Shown: positions 1 to 5,763, counted from the first letter of the stretch. The stretch is DNA of 6,286 nucleotides from Stenotrophomonas sp. (GCA_003525885.1 DQIG01000194.1:589-6874), one strand, 5' to 3'. Notes: generated by a model not told the origin, from the sequence alone. Made by a program: numbers and translations.

Positions 1-318
1 GTTGTGGGCGATGCGGAACAGCCAGGTGCTGAATGCGGCTTCAGGTTGCCAGCCAGCGCGGGCGCTGATCACCCGCTGCCAGACATCCTGGAAGATCTCC
101 TCGGCCAGCGCGTTGTCGCGCAGTTGCCGCAGCAGGAAGCCGAACAGGCGCTTGCGATGGCGCGCATACAGGCTTTCGAACGCGCGCAGGTCGCCACCGG
201 CCCAGGCCAGCATCAAGGCTTCATCGGTTGGCAGTGCGCTGGCTTCCACGGCGTACAGGGTAAGGCCTGCAGGCGGTGGCGCATAGCCGGTGACGGGGGC
301 GGGCAGGGCGAGGTTCAT
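1..318 (-). CDS. ECF-type RNA polymerase sigma factor, N-terminal part (cut by window edge)
   Basis: The minus strand reads open from an ATG at 316-318 to the window edge, giving 106 codons with no stop. Residues 1-30 are an Ala/Pro-rich lead. From about residue 32 the protein reads as sigma-70 region 2: an acidic, helical stretch around TDEALMLAWAGGDLRAFESL (31-50), then YARHRKRLFGFL, then AEEIFQDVWQRV (72-83), which matches the region 2.2 core-binding helix. AFSTWLFRIAHN (95-106) matches the start of region 2.4, which reads the -10 element. Region 4 and any anti-sigma gene lie outside the window. ECF factors direct core polymerase to small stress or envelope regulons and are often held by a co-transcribed anti-sigma factor; that part is family knowledge. 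The start is uncertain, because no good Shine-Dalgarno precedes the ATG and an in-frame GTG lies at codon 24. The gene is divergent from the c-di-GMP gene. Confidence 0.9.
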   Translation of the reverse strand, partial: MNLALPAPVTGYAPPPAGLTLYAVEASALPTDEALMLAWAGGDLRAFESLYARHRKRLFGFLLRQLRDNALAEEIFQDVWQRVISARAGWQPEAAFSTWLFRIAHN

Positions 319-460
319 GGCGTTGAAGCGGCTACGGACAGCAGGAAAAACGTACGGGCGCACGATTCGGGGTTTACGGGCTTCCATTGCCCCCCGGGTG
401 GCGCGCTATGCTCGGCGGCTCAGGGGAGGCGACGCACAGACGGCGCCAAGAGATTGTCAT
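319..460. promoter_or_regulatory. Divergent intergenic region between sigma factor and c-di-GMP gene
   Basis: These 142 bp separate two divergent genes, so both promoters should lie here or just inside the genes. For the rightward gene a weak -10-like TATGCT lies at 407-412 with no convincing -35. For the leftward sigma gene, reading the minus strand, GTAAAC is followed 15 nt later by CGTAC, which faintly resembles an ECF-type promoter and would fit autoregulation, but it could be chance. In the plus-strand frame of the following gene this stretch would encode an Arg-rich, low-complexity peptide, which is why I treat it as non-coding. Confidence 0.4.
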
Positions 461-3301
461 TTGTCCACGCACGTTGAACCGGCGGAAGAGCCACCACACG
501 AGGCCGTGCTGAGCACGGCGCTGGTGCGCGCATTGCATGCGCTGCTGCCGGATTCGGCCGTGGTCCGCGTTGGCTGGGACGACCCGCAGCTTGGGCGCGG
601 CCAGGGCGGCTGGCCAGCCGTCGTGGTGGCAGGCGCGTTTGCGGCGCCGGGCATCGGCGACGGTTGCCATGACTGGGAATATGACGGTGCCCGCCTGCGG
701 CTGTCGGTGGAAGGTGCCGTGCCTTCGGCGGCGTGGTGGGGGCTGGCCCGGCAGGCCATGGAACTGGCACTGCAGCGTGGCCGGCAGGCCGGGCAGATCA
801 AGGCGCTGGAAGAAGCTGAACGGCTGCAGCAGGCGCTGTTCCAGATCGCCGATCTGGCCGGCGCCGACCTGGAGATGTCGGAGATGCTGCGTCACGTGCA
901 CGGCGTGCTCGGCACGCTGATGTATGCGGAAAACTGCTACATCGTTGAGTACGACGACGTCCGCGACCAGATCCGCTTCCTGTACTTCGCCGACCAGGTT
1001 GACGACTTCGTTGCCGATCCGTCGCAGAGCCATGATGCCGACGAGATGCCGCGCAGCCTGACCGTCGCGCTGCTGCGCCACGGCAAGCCGCTCAGCGGTC
1101 CCTCGCGTGAACTGCTGGCGCGCGTGGTCGAGCAGGAGCACGACCCGCAGCGCGGTCCTGAAAGTCTGGACTGGCTGGGCGTGCCGATGCTGCGCGATGG
1201 GCGGGTATGCGGCGCCATTGTAGTGCAGAGCTATGAGTTGGCCGCCCGTTATGGCGAGGCCGAGCGGGCGCTGCTGGGTTTTGTCGCGCAGCACGTGCAG
1301 ACCGCGATGGATCGACGCCAGGCGCAGGTCCGGCTGGAGCAACAGGTGGAGCGGCGCACGCTGGAGCTGCAGCGTGCCAACCGCAGCCTGCAGGATGAAG
1401 TGGCCGAGCGTCGCCGCGCCGAGCAGCTGCAGACCGCGCTGTACAACATCGCCGAAATGGCCATGTCGGCCGACAGCCTGGCCCAGTTCTACGGGCAGGT
1501 GCATGGCGTGGTCGGGCGCCTGCTCGATGCGCGCAACTTCTACATCGCGTTGGTGAACGGCGCCGGCAACGGCCTGGACTTCGTCTATTCGGTGGACGAG
1601 CACAACGCCAGCCGCGCGCCTCGGCCGTTCAGTCGCGGCCTGACCGAATACGTGGTGCGCAACCGGCGGCCGTTGCTGGCTTCACGTACCCAGATCGATG
1701 CGCTGCTGGCCAGCGGCGAGGTGCGTGAATCCGGCGCACGCTCGCATTGCTGGCTGGGCGTGCCGCTGCTGCGCGATGACGAGGTGGTCGGCGCGATCGT
1801 GGTGCAGAGCTACAGCGAGAACAGTACGTTCAGCGTGCACGATCAGCGGCTGCTGACCTTCGTTGCGCAGAACATCGGAACCGGGCTGGCGCGCCAGCGC
1901 GACCAGCAGCGGCTTCGTTCGGCACATGCCGAGCTGGAAAAGCGTGTTGAGGAACGCACCCGCGAACTGGCCGAGGTCAACGAAAAGCTGCTCGGGCAGA
2001 TCGGCGAGCGCCTGCGTGCCGAGCAGCGCCTGACCCATCAGGCCATGCACGATGCGCTGACTGGCCTGCCCAACCGCCTGCACCTGCTTGATCGCCTGCA
2101 GGATTCGCTGGCGCTGGCCAAGCGTGAGGGGGGGCCGGTATTCGCCGTGCTGTTCCTCGATCTGGACCGCTTCAAGCTGGTCAACGACAGCATCGGCCAC
2201 GCCGCCGGTGACCGCATGCTGGTGGAGGTGGCCAAGCGCATCGTATCGATGGCCGGCACCGACGACGTGGTGGCGCGGCTGGGCGGCGATGAATTCGCGG
2301 TGCTCCTGCAGTGCCCGCAGGGCCTGGCACAGGCATTGGATTTCGGCCAGCGCCTGCTGCTGGCACTGCAGGAATCGATGTGGATCGCCGGCCGCGAACT
2401 GTTCCCGTCCGGCAGCCTGGGCATCGCGTTGTGGAACCCGCGCTACCGGACCGGCGAGGAGCTGCTGCGCGACGCCGATGCGGCGATGTACCGGGCCAAG
2501 GCGCAGGGTCATGACCGCTGCGCGATCTTCGACGAGGACATGCGTGAGCAGGCCATGCGCAGCCTCGATCTGGAAGCCGACCTGCGGCGTGCGATCAACA
2601 ACCACGACTTCGTGCCGTTCTACCAGCCGATCGTGCGTCTGTCTGATGGCGAGGTGGTGGGGCACGAGGCGTTGCTGCGCTGGCAGCATGAGCGCCGTGG
2701 CCTGCTGCTGCCGGGTGCGTTCCTGGAACTGGGCGAGGAAAGCGGCCTGATCGAACAGGTCGACTGGCTGATCTACGAACAGGTCATTGCCGGCCTGGCC
2801 GAAGGCGGGCACAGCTATGTATCGGTGAACGTATCGCCGCGTCATTTCCGCTCTGCGGAGTTCAGCGGCCGACTGTTCGGCCTGCTGGACGAGTACGGCG
2901 CCGATCCGCAGCGGCTGCGCCTGGAAATAACCGAGGTGGCGCTGCTCGATGATGGTCCGCACACCCTGCGCATCCTGCAGGGCCTGCGCGAGCGCGGCAT
3001 CCAGGTGCAGCTGGACGATTTTGGTACCGGCTTCTCGGCGCTCTCCTACCTGCACCGCTTCCCGATCAGCACGCTGAAGATCGACCAGAGCTTCATCGCC
3101 GGCCTGCATGGGCCCGAAGTGCAGAGTACGCGCGCGCTGGTTGAAGGCGTGCTGTCACTGGCCCGCACCCTGGGCATCGAAACCATCGGCGAAGGCATCG
3201 AAACCGAGGCGCAGCGGCAGACGCTGCGCGAACTTGGTTGCGATTACGGCCAGGGCTACCTGCTGGGCCGTCCGGCACCGTGGGAGCGCGCGGTGGCCTG
3301 A
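461..3301 (+). CDS. GAF-GAF-GGDEF-EAL cyclic-di-GMP diguanylate cyclase/phosphodiesterase
   Basis: This protein probably both makes c-di-GMP from two GTP (GGDEF) and hydrolyses it to pGpG (EAL) under control of GAF sensor modules. Counting from the TTG start it has 946 residues: an N-terminal region (1-105), GAF1 (about 126-288), coiled coil, GAF2 (about 323-485), coiled coil (486-525), GGDEF (526-693) and EAL (704-946). The GGDEF domain shows DALTGLPNR, FLDLDRFK (565-572, metal Asp567), N575 and an intact GGDEF (608-612). The EAL domain keeps E736, N790, E822, D852/D853, K873, E911 and Q931, with spacing close to that of known active EAL enzymes. The inhibitory RxxD I-site position reads GTDD (599-602) and so lacks its Arg. 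There is no signal peptide or membrane segment, so it is probably cytoplasmic. I chose TTG 461 because AAGAGA lies 7 nt upstream and the frame before it looks non-coding. GTG 506, ATG 317 and GTG 290 are alternatives. Domain identity is secure; the start and the net activity are not. Confidence 0.93.
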   Translation: MSTHVEPAEEPPHEAVLSTALVRALHALLPDSAVVRVGWDDPQLGRGQGGWPAVVVAGAFAAPGIGDGCHDWEYDGARLRLSVEGAVPSAAWWGLARQAMELALQRGRQAGQIKALEEAERLQQALFQIADLAGADLEMSEMLRHVHGVLGTLMYAENCYIVEYDDVRDQIRFLYFADQVDDFVADPSQSHDADEMPRSLTVALLRHGKPLSGPSRELLARVVEQEHDPQRGPESLDWLGVPMLRDGRVCGAIVVQSYELAARYGEAERALLGFVAQHVQTAMDRRQAQVRLEQQVERRTLELQRANRSLQDEVAERRRAEQLQTALYNIAEMAMSADSLAQFYGQVHGVVGRLLDARNFYIALVNGAGNGLDFVYSVDEHNASRAPRPFSRGLTEYVVRNRRPLLASRTQIDALLASGEVRESGARSHCWLGVPLLRDDEVVGAIVVQSYSENSTFSVHDQRLLTFVAQNIGTGLARQRDQQRLRSAHAELEKRVEERTRELAEVNEKLLGQIGERLRAEQRLTHQAMHDALTGLPNRLHLLDRLQDSLALAKREGGPVFAVLFLDLDRFKLVNDSIGHAAGDRMLVEVAKRIVSMAGTDDVVARLGGDEFAVLLQCPQGLAQALDFGQRLLLALQESMWIAGRELFPSGSLGIALWNPRYRTGEELLRDADAAMYRAKAQGHDRCAIFDEDMREQAMRSLDLEADLRRAINNHDFVPFYQPIVRLSDGEVVGHEALLRWQHERRGLLLPGAFLELGEESGLIEQVDWLIYEQVIAGLAEGGHSYVSVNVSPRHFRSAEFSGRLFGLLDEYGADPQRLRLEITEVALLDDGPHTLRILQGLRERGIQVQLDDFGTGFSALSYLHRFPISTLKIDQSFIAGLHGPEVQSTRALVEGVLSLARTLGIETIGEGIETEAQRQTLRELGCDYGQGYLLGRPAPWERAVA
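503..519. repeat. 17-bp perfect palindrome near the 5' end of the c-di-GMP gene
   Basis: GCCGTGCT and AGCACGGC flank a single central G. The arms are perfect 8-mers and the element contains the alternative GTG start codon at 506. It may be an operator, an mRNA hairpin or chance in GC-rich coding DNA; a one-base loop cannot close fully as RNA. Confidence 0.4.
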
Positions 3302-3311
3302 GCCACCGCGC
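3288..3311. terminator. GC-rich hairpin between convergent genes, with stop codon in the loop
   Basis: Ten perfect base pairs (3288-3297 with 3302-3311) close a CTGA tetraloop. The left arm encodes the last residues of the c-di-GMP protein, and the loop holds its TGA stop (3299-3301). The convergent LOG gene ends at 3321, only 19 bp after that stop, so this is the only strong structure available to end or stabilise either mRNA. No U-tract follows on either strand, so a classical intrinsic terminator is not proven. It may be a bidirectional 3'-end structure or assist Rho-dependent termination. Confidence 0.5.
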
Positions 3312-3320
3312 CAGATCGCT

Positions 3321-3914
3321 TCAACGCAGAGCGGAGCGACGCTTCTCGTCGATCCACTTGGAAGCCTGGGCCGGCTGGTAGTTCTGCATCCACACCAGCA
3401 TTTCCTCGATGTCCGAGCCGTACCACAGGTCCTGGCGCTGGTCCGGATGCAGGAAGCGTTCTTCCACCATGCGATCGATCATGCCGATCAGCGGGGCGTA
3501 GAAGCCTTCCACATCGAGGAACGCGCACGGCTTGTTGCCGATGCCCAGCTGGCGCCAGGTGAGCATCTCGAAGATCTCTTCCATGGTGCCGAAGCCGCCG
3601 GGCAGGGCGACGAAGCCATCGGCGAGGTCGAACATGCGCGACTTGCGCTCATGCATCGAACCGACGATCTCCAGTTCGGTCAGGCCGCGGTGGGCCACTT
3701 CCCAGTCAGCCAGCTGGCGCGGGATCACGCCGGTCACCTCGCCGCCAGCGGCGAGCACGGCATTGGCCACGGTTCCCATCAGGCCGACGTTGCCGCCGCC
3801 ATACACCAGGCGCAGGCCGTCGCGGGCGATGCGGTCGCCCAGAGCAATGGCGCGTTCGGTGTAGGCCGGCTTGCTGCCAGCATTGGAACCACAGTACACA
3901 CAGATCGACTTCAT
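3321..3914 (-). CDS. LOG family protein (TIGR00730), putative nucleotide 5'-monophosphate phosphoribohydrolase
   Basis: This 197-residue Rossmann-fold protein is the full usual length for the family. It begins with ICVYCGSNAG (4-13), continues with VYGGGNVGLMG (37-47), and carries the diagnostic SMHERK (86-91) and PGGFGTMEE (105-113) motifs, with the Arg/Lys and Glu residues used for nucleotide binding and catalysis. Characterised members hydrolyse cytokinin riboside 5'-monophosphates, or AMP-like substrates, to the free base and ribose 5-phosphate. Older databases mislabel them as lysine decarboxylases. The bacterial substrate here is unknown. The ATG is well supported by AGGAAG five bases upstream. 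The gene converges with the c-di-GMP gene and lies downstream of the aminotransferase on the same strand, but a terminator and repeats intervene, so a shared operon is unlikely. Confidence 0.95.
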   Translation of the reverse strand: MKSICVYCGSNAGSKPAYTERAIALGDRIARDGLRLVYGGGNVGLMGTVANAVLAAGGEVTGVIPRQLADWEVAHRGLTELEIVGSMHERKSRMFDLADGFVALPGGFGTMEEIFEMLTWRQLGIGNKPCAFLDVEGFYAPLIGMIDRMVEERFLHPDQRQDLWYGSDIEEMLVWMQNYQPAQASKWIDEKRRSALR

Positions 3915-3918
3915 GGAT

Positions 3919-3924
3919 CTTCCT
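3919..3924 (-). promoter_or_regulatory. Ribosome binding site of the LOG gene
   Basis: The minus strand reads AGGAAG four to five bases before the ATG at 3912-3914. It fixes the start of the LOG gene. Confidence 0.75.
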
Positions 3925-3937
3925 GTCTCTTGGCCGG

Positions 3938-3987
3938 AAACGAAAACGCCCCGTCGCTGGCCGCAGGGCGGTCAGGGGACGGGGTGT
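3938..3987 (-). terminator. Intrinsic terminator downstream of the aminotransferase gene
   Basis: On the minus strand, ACACCCCGTC (3987-3978) pairs with GACGGGGCGT (3955-3946), giving seven contiguous GC-rich pairs, one A-C mismatch and two outer pairs. The intervening bases can form a second stem (3957-3964 with 3968-3975). TTTTCGTTT follows directly (3946-3938). This is the layout of a Rho-independent terminator for leftward transcription, about 120 bp after the aminotransferase stop and about 24 bp before the LOG start. If the LOG promoter lies upstream of it, the element would instead sit in the LOG leader. Confidence 0.65.
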
Positions 3988-4018
3988 GCGTAGAGTATGG
4001 GGCCTTGAGAGGCCTTCT

Positions 4019-4041
4019 GTAGAGCCGAGCCATGCTCGGCT
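4019..4041 (+). repeat. SMAG/REP-type palindromic repeat, left member
   Basis: The unit opens with GTAG and then folds into an 8-bp stem (AGCCGAGC with GCTCGGCT) around a CAT loop. A GTAG head plus short imperfect palindrome is the hallmark of the S. maltophilia GTAG repeats, a REP family mobilised by RAYT-type (TnpA-REP) transposases elsewhere in the genome. Family assignment rests on recognition, not on a search. Confidence 0.8.
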
Positions 4042-4070
4042 GCTCTTCGTTCAGATCGCGACAAGCCCTG

Positions 4071-4093
4071 AGTCGAGCATGGCTCGACTCTAC
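4071..4093 (-). repeat. SMAG/REP-type palindromic repeat, right member (inverted)
   Basis: Read on the minus strand this unit again begins GTAG and forms an 8-bp stem around a 3-base loop. It matches the left member at 21 of 23 positions, and the two differences lie opposite each other in the stem (C:G became T:A), so pairing is kept. The two units face each other across 29 bp with GTAG heads outward, as in a BIME-like REP doublet. The pair starts 17 bp after the aminotransferase stop codon and could also fold as one long hairpin that protects the mRNA 3' end. Confidence 0.8.
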
Positions 4094-4109
4094 AGAGGGC
4101 AAGCCAGGC

Positions 4110-5606
4110 TTACGCCGCAGCGGCCTGCTCGCGGCGCGGGCCTTCACGCAGGGCGCGGCCGACCATGCCCACCAGCAGGTCCAGCTCGTCGCTGTCCATG
4201 CCGAAGTGCGGGGTGAAGCGCAGCGAGTTCTCGCCACCGTGGATCACGTTGATGCCGTGCTGGCGCAGCCATTCCTCGGTGGAATTGGCGCCGTAGCACT
4301 TGAACTGCGGGGCCAGCTCGCAGGAGAACAGCAGGCCGGTACCCTGGACCTTGGTGATCAGGCCGCCCAGCTCGCTCTTGAGTTGCTCCAGCTTGCGCAC
4401 GGCCTCGGCGCCGCGTTCGGCGATGTTGGCGCGCACCTGCGGGGTCAGCTGCGCCAGGGTGGCACAGGCCACGTCCAGCGCACGCGGGTTGCTGGTCATG
4501 GTGTTGCCGTAGATACCCTTGCGGTACAGCTGCGCGGCATGCTCGGTCACCGCCAGCACCGACAGCGGGTACTGCGCGGCATTGAGTGCCTTGGAGTAGG
4601 TCTCCATGTCCGGCGGGTCCAGGCCTTCGAAGCCCGGATAATCGACCACCGACAGCACGCCATGCGCGCGCAGGCCAGCCTGGATCGAGTCCAGCAGCAG
4701 CAGGCTGCCGTGCGCACGGGTCAGTTCACGGGCAACGGCATAGAACGCCGGCGGCACCGAGCGGCCCGGGTCGCCTTCGCCCATCACCGGCTCAAGGAAT
4801 ACCGCCTCGATGAACCACTGGTTGCGTGCGGCGTCCTCGAACACCTTGCGCAGGCCGGCTTCGTCATACGGCGCCACGGTGATCACCGAGTCCTCGCCGC
4901 GGTAGCTGGCCAGGTGCTGCATGTAGCTCTTGCGGCTGGAATCGGAGTACAGCGCCGGGCGGTCGGTGCGGCCATGGAAGCTGCCCTTGACCACCACGCG
5001 CTTGATCGCCGCACCGGCATGGCGCGCGCCGGGGTCGGTCTGCAGCTTGGCGTTGACGTCGGCGATGCGCGCGGCCAGGCCAACGGCCTCGGAGCCGGAG
5101 TTCAGGCACATGAAGCGGGCGAACGGGCAGCCGCCACGGCGGTGGCCGATCTCGGCGCGCAGGGCGGTGATGAAACGCTGCTGCGACAGGCTGGGGGTCA
5201 TGATGTTGGCCATCACCTGCGGGCGGGCCATCGCCTCCAGCACGGCGTCCGGGGTGTGCCCGAAGCCGAGCATGCCGTAGCCGCCGGCGTCGTACAGCAC
5301 CGCGCCCTTCAGGGTGACCACCCACGGGCCGCGCGCGGCCAGCGCCACGTATGGGGTCACCGCATCATCGGCATAGAAATTGACGAAGCCGTCCTGCATC
5401 GCGTCGATCTGCGCCTGTTCGTCCTGCGCCAGCAGCGGCCCCAGGTCGGCCTGCACGCGCGCGAATTCCTCGGCGGCCGCGTCTACCGCAGCGATCAGCT
5501 GCGGGTGGTTGGCGGACAGGGCGGTCAGGGTGGCGTCGTCCAGGCCGGTGGTGAGGTGGGTGCCGGGCTGGGTGCGCAGGGGGGCGAGGCGTTCGATGAA
5601 GCTCAT
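4110..5606 (-). CDS. Class-III PLP-dependent aminotransferase, substrate unknown
   Basis: This 498-residue protein has the fold-type I, class-III aminotransferase pattern: VTLKGAVLYDAGGYGMLGFGH (97-117), NSGSEAVGLAARIA (169-182, PLP phosphate site), KGSFHGRT (207-214), LEPVMGEG (271-278), LLLLDSIQAG (302-311, with Asp306 contacting the PLP ring nitrogen), SKA with the probable Schiff-base Lys339, and GNTMTSNPRA (367-376). It moves an amino group between an amine or omega-amino acid and a 2-oxo acid. Oddities are a helical N-terminal extension of about 75 residues, a length above the usual 390-460, DSIQ where most members have DEVQ, and NAAQYP where many have a Gly-rich turn after the lysine. 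I therefore do not assign a substrate; ornithine, lysine, GABA or diamine type are all open. The ATG start is preceded by AGGAGA at 6 nt; the open frame upstream is only antisense to queA. Confidence 0.93.
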   Translation of the reverse strand: MSFIERLAPLRTQPGTHLTTGLDDATLTALSANHPQLIAAVDAAAEEFARVQADLGPLLAQDEQAQIDAMQDGFVNFYADDAVTPYVALAARGPWVVTLKGAVLYDAGGYGMLGFGHTPDAVLEAMARPQVMANIMTPSLSQQRFITALRAEIGHRRGGCPFARFMCLNSGSEAVGLAARIADVNAKLQTDPGARHAGAAIKRVVVKGSFHGRTDRPALYSDSSRKSYMQHLASYRGEDSVITVAPYDEAGLRKVFEDAARNQWFIEAVFLEPVMGEGDPGRSVPPAFYAVARELTRAHGSLLLLDSIQAGLRAHGVLSVVDYPGFEGLDPPDMETYSKALNAAQYPLSVLAVTEHAAQLYRKGIYGNTMTSNPRALDVACATLAQLTPQVRANIAERGAEAVRKLEQLKSELGGLITKVQGTGLLFSCELAPQFKCYGANSTEEWLRQHGINVIHGGENSLRFTPHFGMDSDELDLLVGMVGRALREGPRREQAAAA

Positions 5607-5612
5607 TGCAGA

Positions 5613-5618
5613 TCTCCT
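5613..5618 (-). promoter_or_regulatory. Strong ribosome binding site of the aminotransferase gene
   Basis: The minus strand reads AGGAGA six bases before the ATG at 5604-5606. This decides the start in a frame that stays open far upstream, through the intergenic region and into queA. Confidence 0.85.
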
Positions 5619-5643
5619 GAAACAATGGGTCGCACGGGTCTTC

Positions 5644-5674
5644 AAAAGCAAAACGCGCGTCATCACGCGCGCTT
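5644..5674 (-). terminator. Terminator-like hairpin in the aminotransferase 5' leader (candidate attenuator)
   Basis: As minus-strand RNA, AAGCGCGCGU (5674-5665) pairs with ACGCGCGUUU (5660-5651) across a GAUG loop: ten pairs, one of them G-U. UUUUGCUUUU follows, partly overlapping the stem foot. This is a textbook Rho-independent terminator, but no minus-strand gene lies upstream that it could end, since queA is divergent. It sits about 38 bp before the aminotransferase start codon, too close for a promoter to fit comfortably between them. Conditional read-through (attenuation) is therefore the natural inference; blocking antisense transcription from queA is the alternative. Confidence 0.6.
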
Positions 5675-5706
5675 GGGGCGGGCTCGTGCAGCGGACTTCC
5701 GACTCG

Positions 5707-5735
5707 ATGCTAGCACTTGTTTTTTTGCGCGATAA
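5707..5735 (-). promoter_or_regulatory. Candidate promoter of the aminotransferase gene (extended -10)
   Basis: Reading the minus strand, TTATCG (5735-5730) and TAGCAT (5712-5707) are separated by 17 bp that include an A7 run. A TG one base before the -10 makes it an extended -10 (TGCTAGCAT). Each hexamer is an imperfect match to the sigma-70 consensus. Transcription would begin near 5700, giving a leader of about 94 nt that contains the hairpin at 5644-5674. Confidence 0.4.
5723..5732 (+). repeat. Direct repeat TTTTGCGCGA, copy 1
   Basis: The same ten bases recur at 5764-5773, 41 bp later, which is close to four helical turns. This copy overlaps the candidate aminotransferase promoter. It could be a paired regulator site, or chance. 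Confidence 0.4.
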
Positions 5736-5748
5736 CCCCGCAGAAACC

Positions 5749-5763
5749 TGCTGCATAGCAGCA
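5749..5763 (+). repeat. Short inverted repeat upstream of queA
   Basis: TGCTGC and GCAGCA form a perfect 6-bp stem around an ATA loop, followed on the plus strand by TTTT. It is too short and too GC-poor to call a terminator. It may be a regulator half-site pair or a weak pause site in the divergent promoter region. Confidence 0.45.

Noticed and set aside
374..3109. Long minus-strand open frames (374-1603 and 1682-3109) opposite the c-di-GMP gene
   Set aside because: They are antisense to a gene with clear domains; their products are rich in Gln, His, Arg and Ala with no recognisable motif, as expected for shadow frames in high-GC DNA.
3321..3914. Lysine decarboxylase label for the LOG-family gene
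   Set aside because: PGGFGTMEE and the 197-residue length define the LOG/TIGR00730 family; the lysine decarboxylase label is a historical misannotation, and no PLP-type decarboxylase motif is present.
3986..4216. Small plus-strand frame coding for EPSHARL and SMARLYRG-like peptides
   Set aside because: These peptides are translations of the SMAG repeats themselves and are a known kind of false gene in such genomes.
5662..5715. Leader-peptide frame from a minus-strand GTG (17 codons, Arg/Lys/Ala-rich) ending with TGA in the loop of the leader terminator
   Set aside because: It is tempting as an Arg/Lys-sensing attenuator peptide, but the GTG overlaps the candidate -10 element, has no Shine-Dalgarno, and Arg/Ala richness is expected by chance at this GC content.
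4032..5735. 567-codon plus-strand open frame opposite the aminotransferase
   Set aside because: It is antisense to a convincing class-III aminotransferase, begins inside a SMAG repeat, and its product is low-complexity with no family motif.
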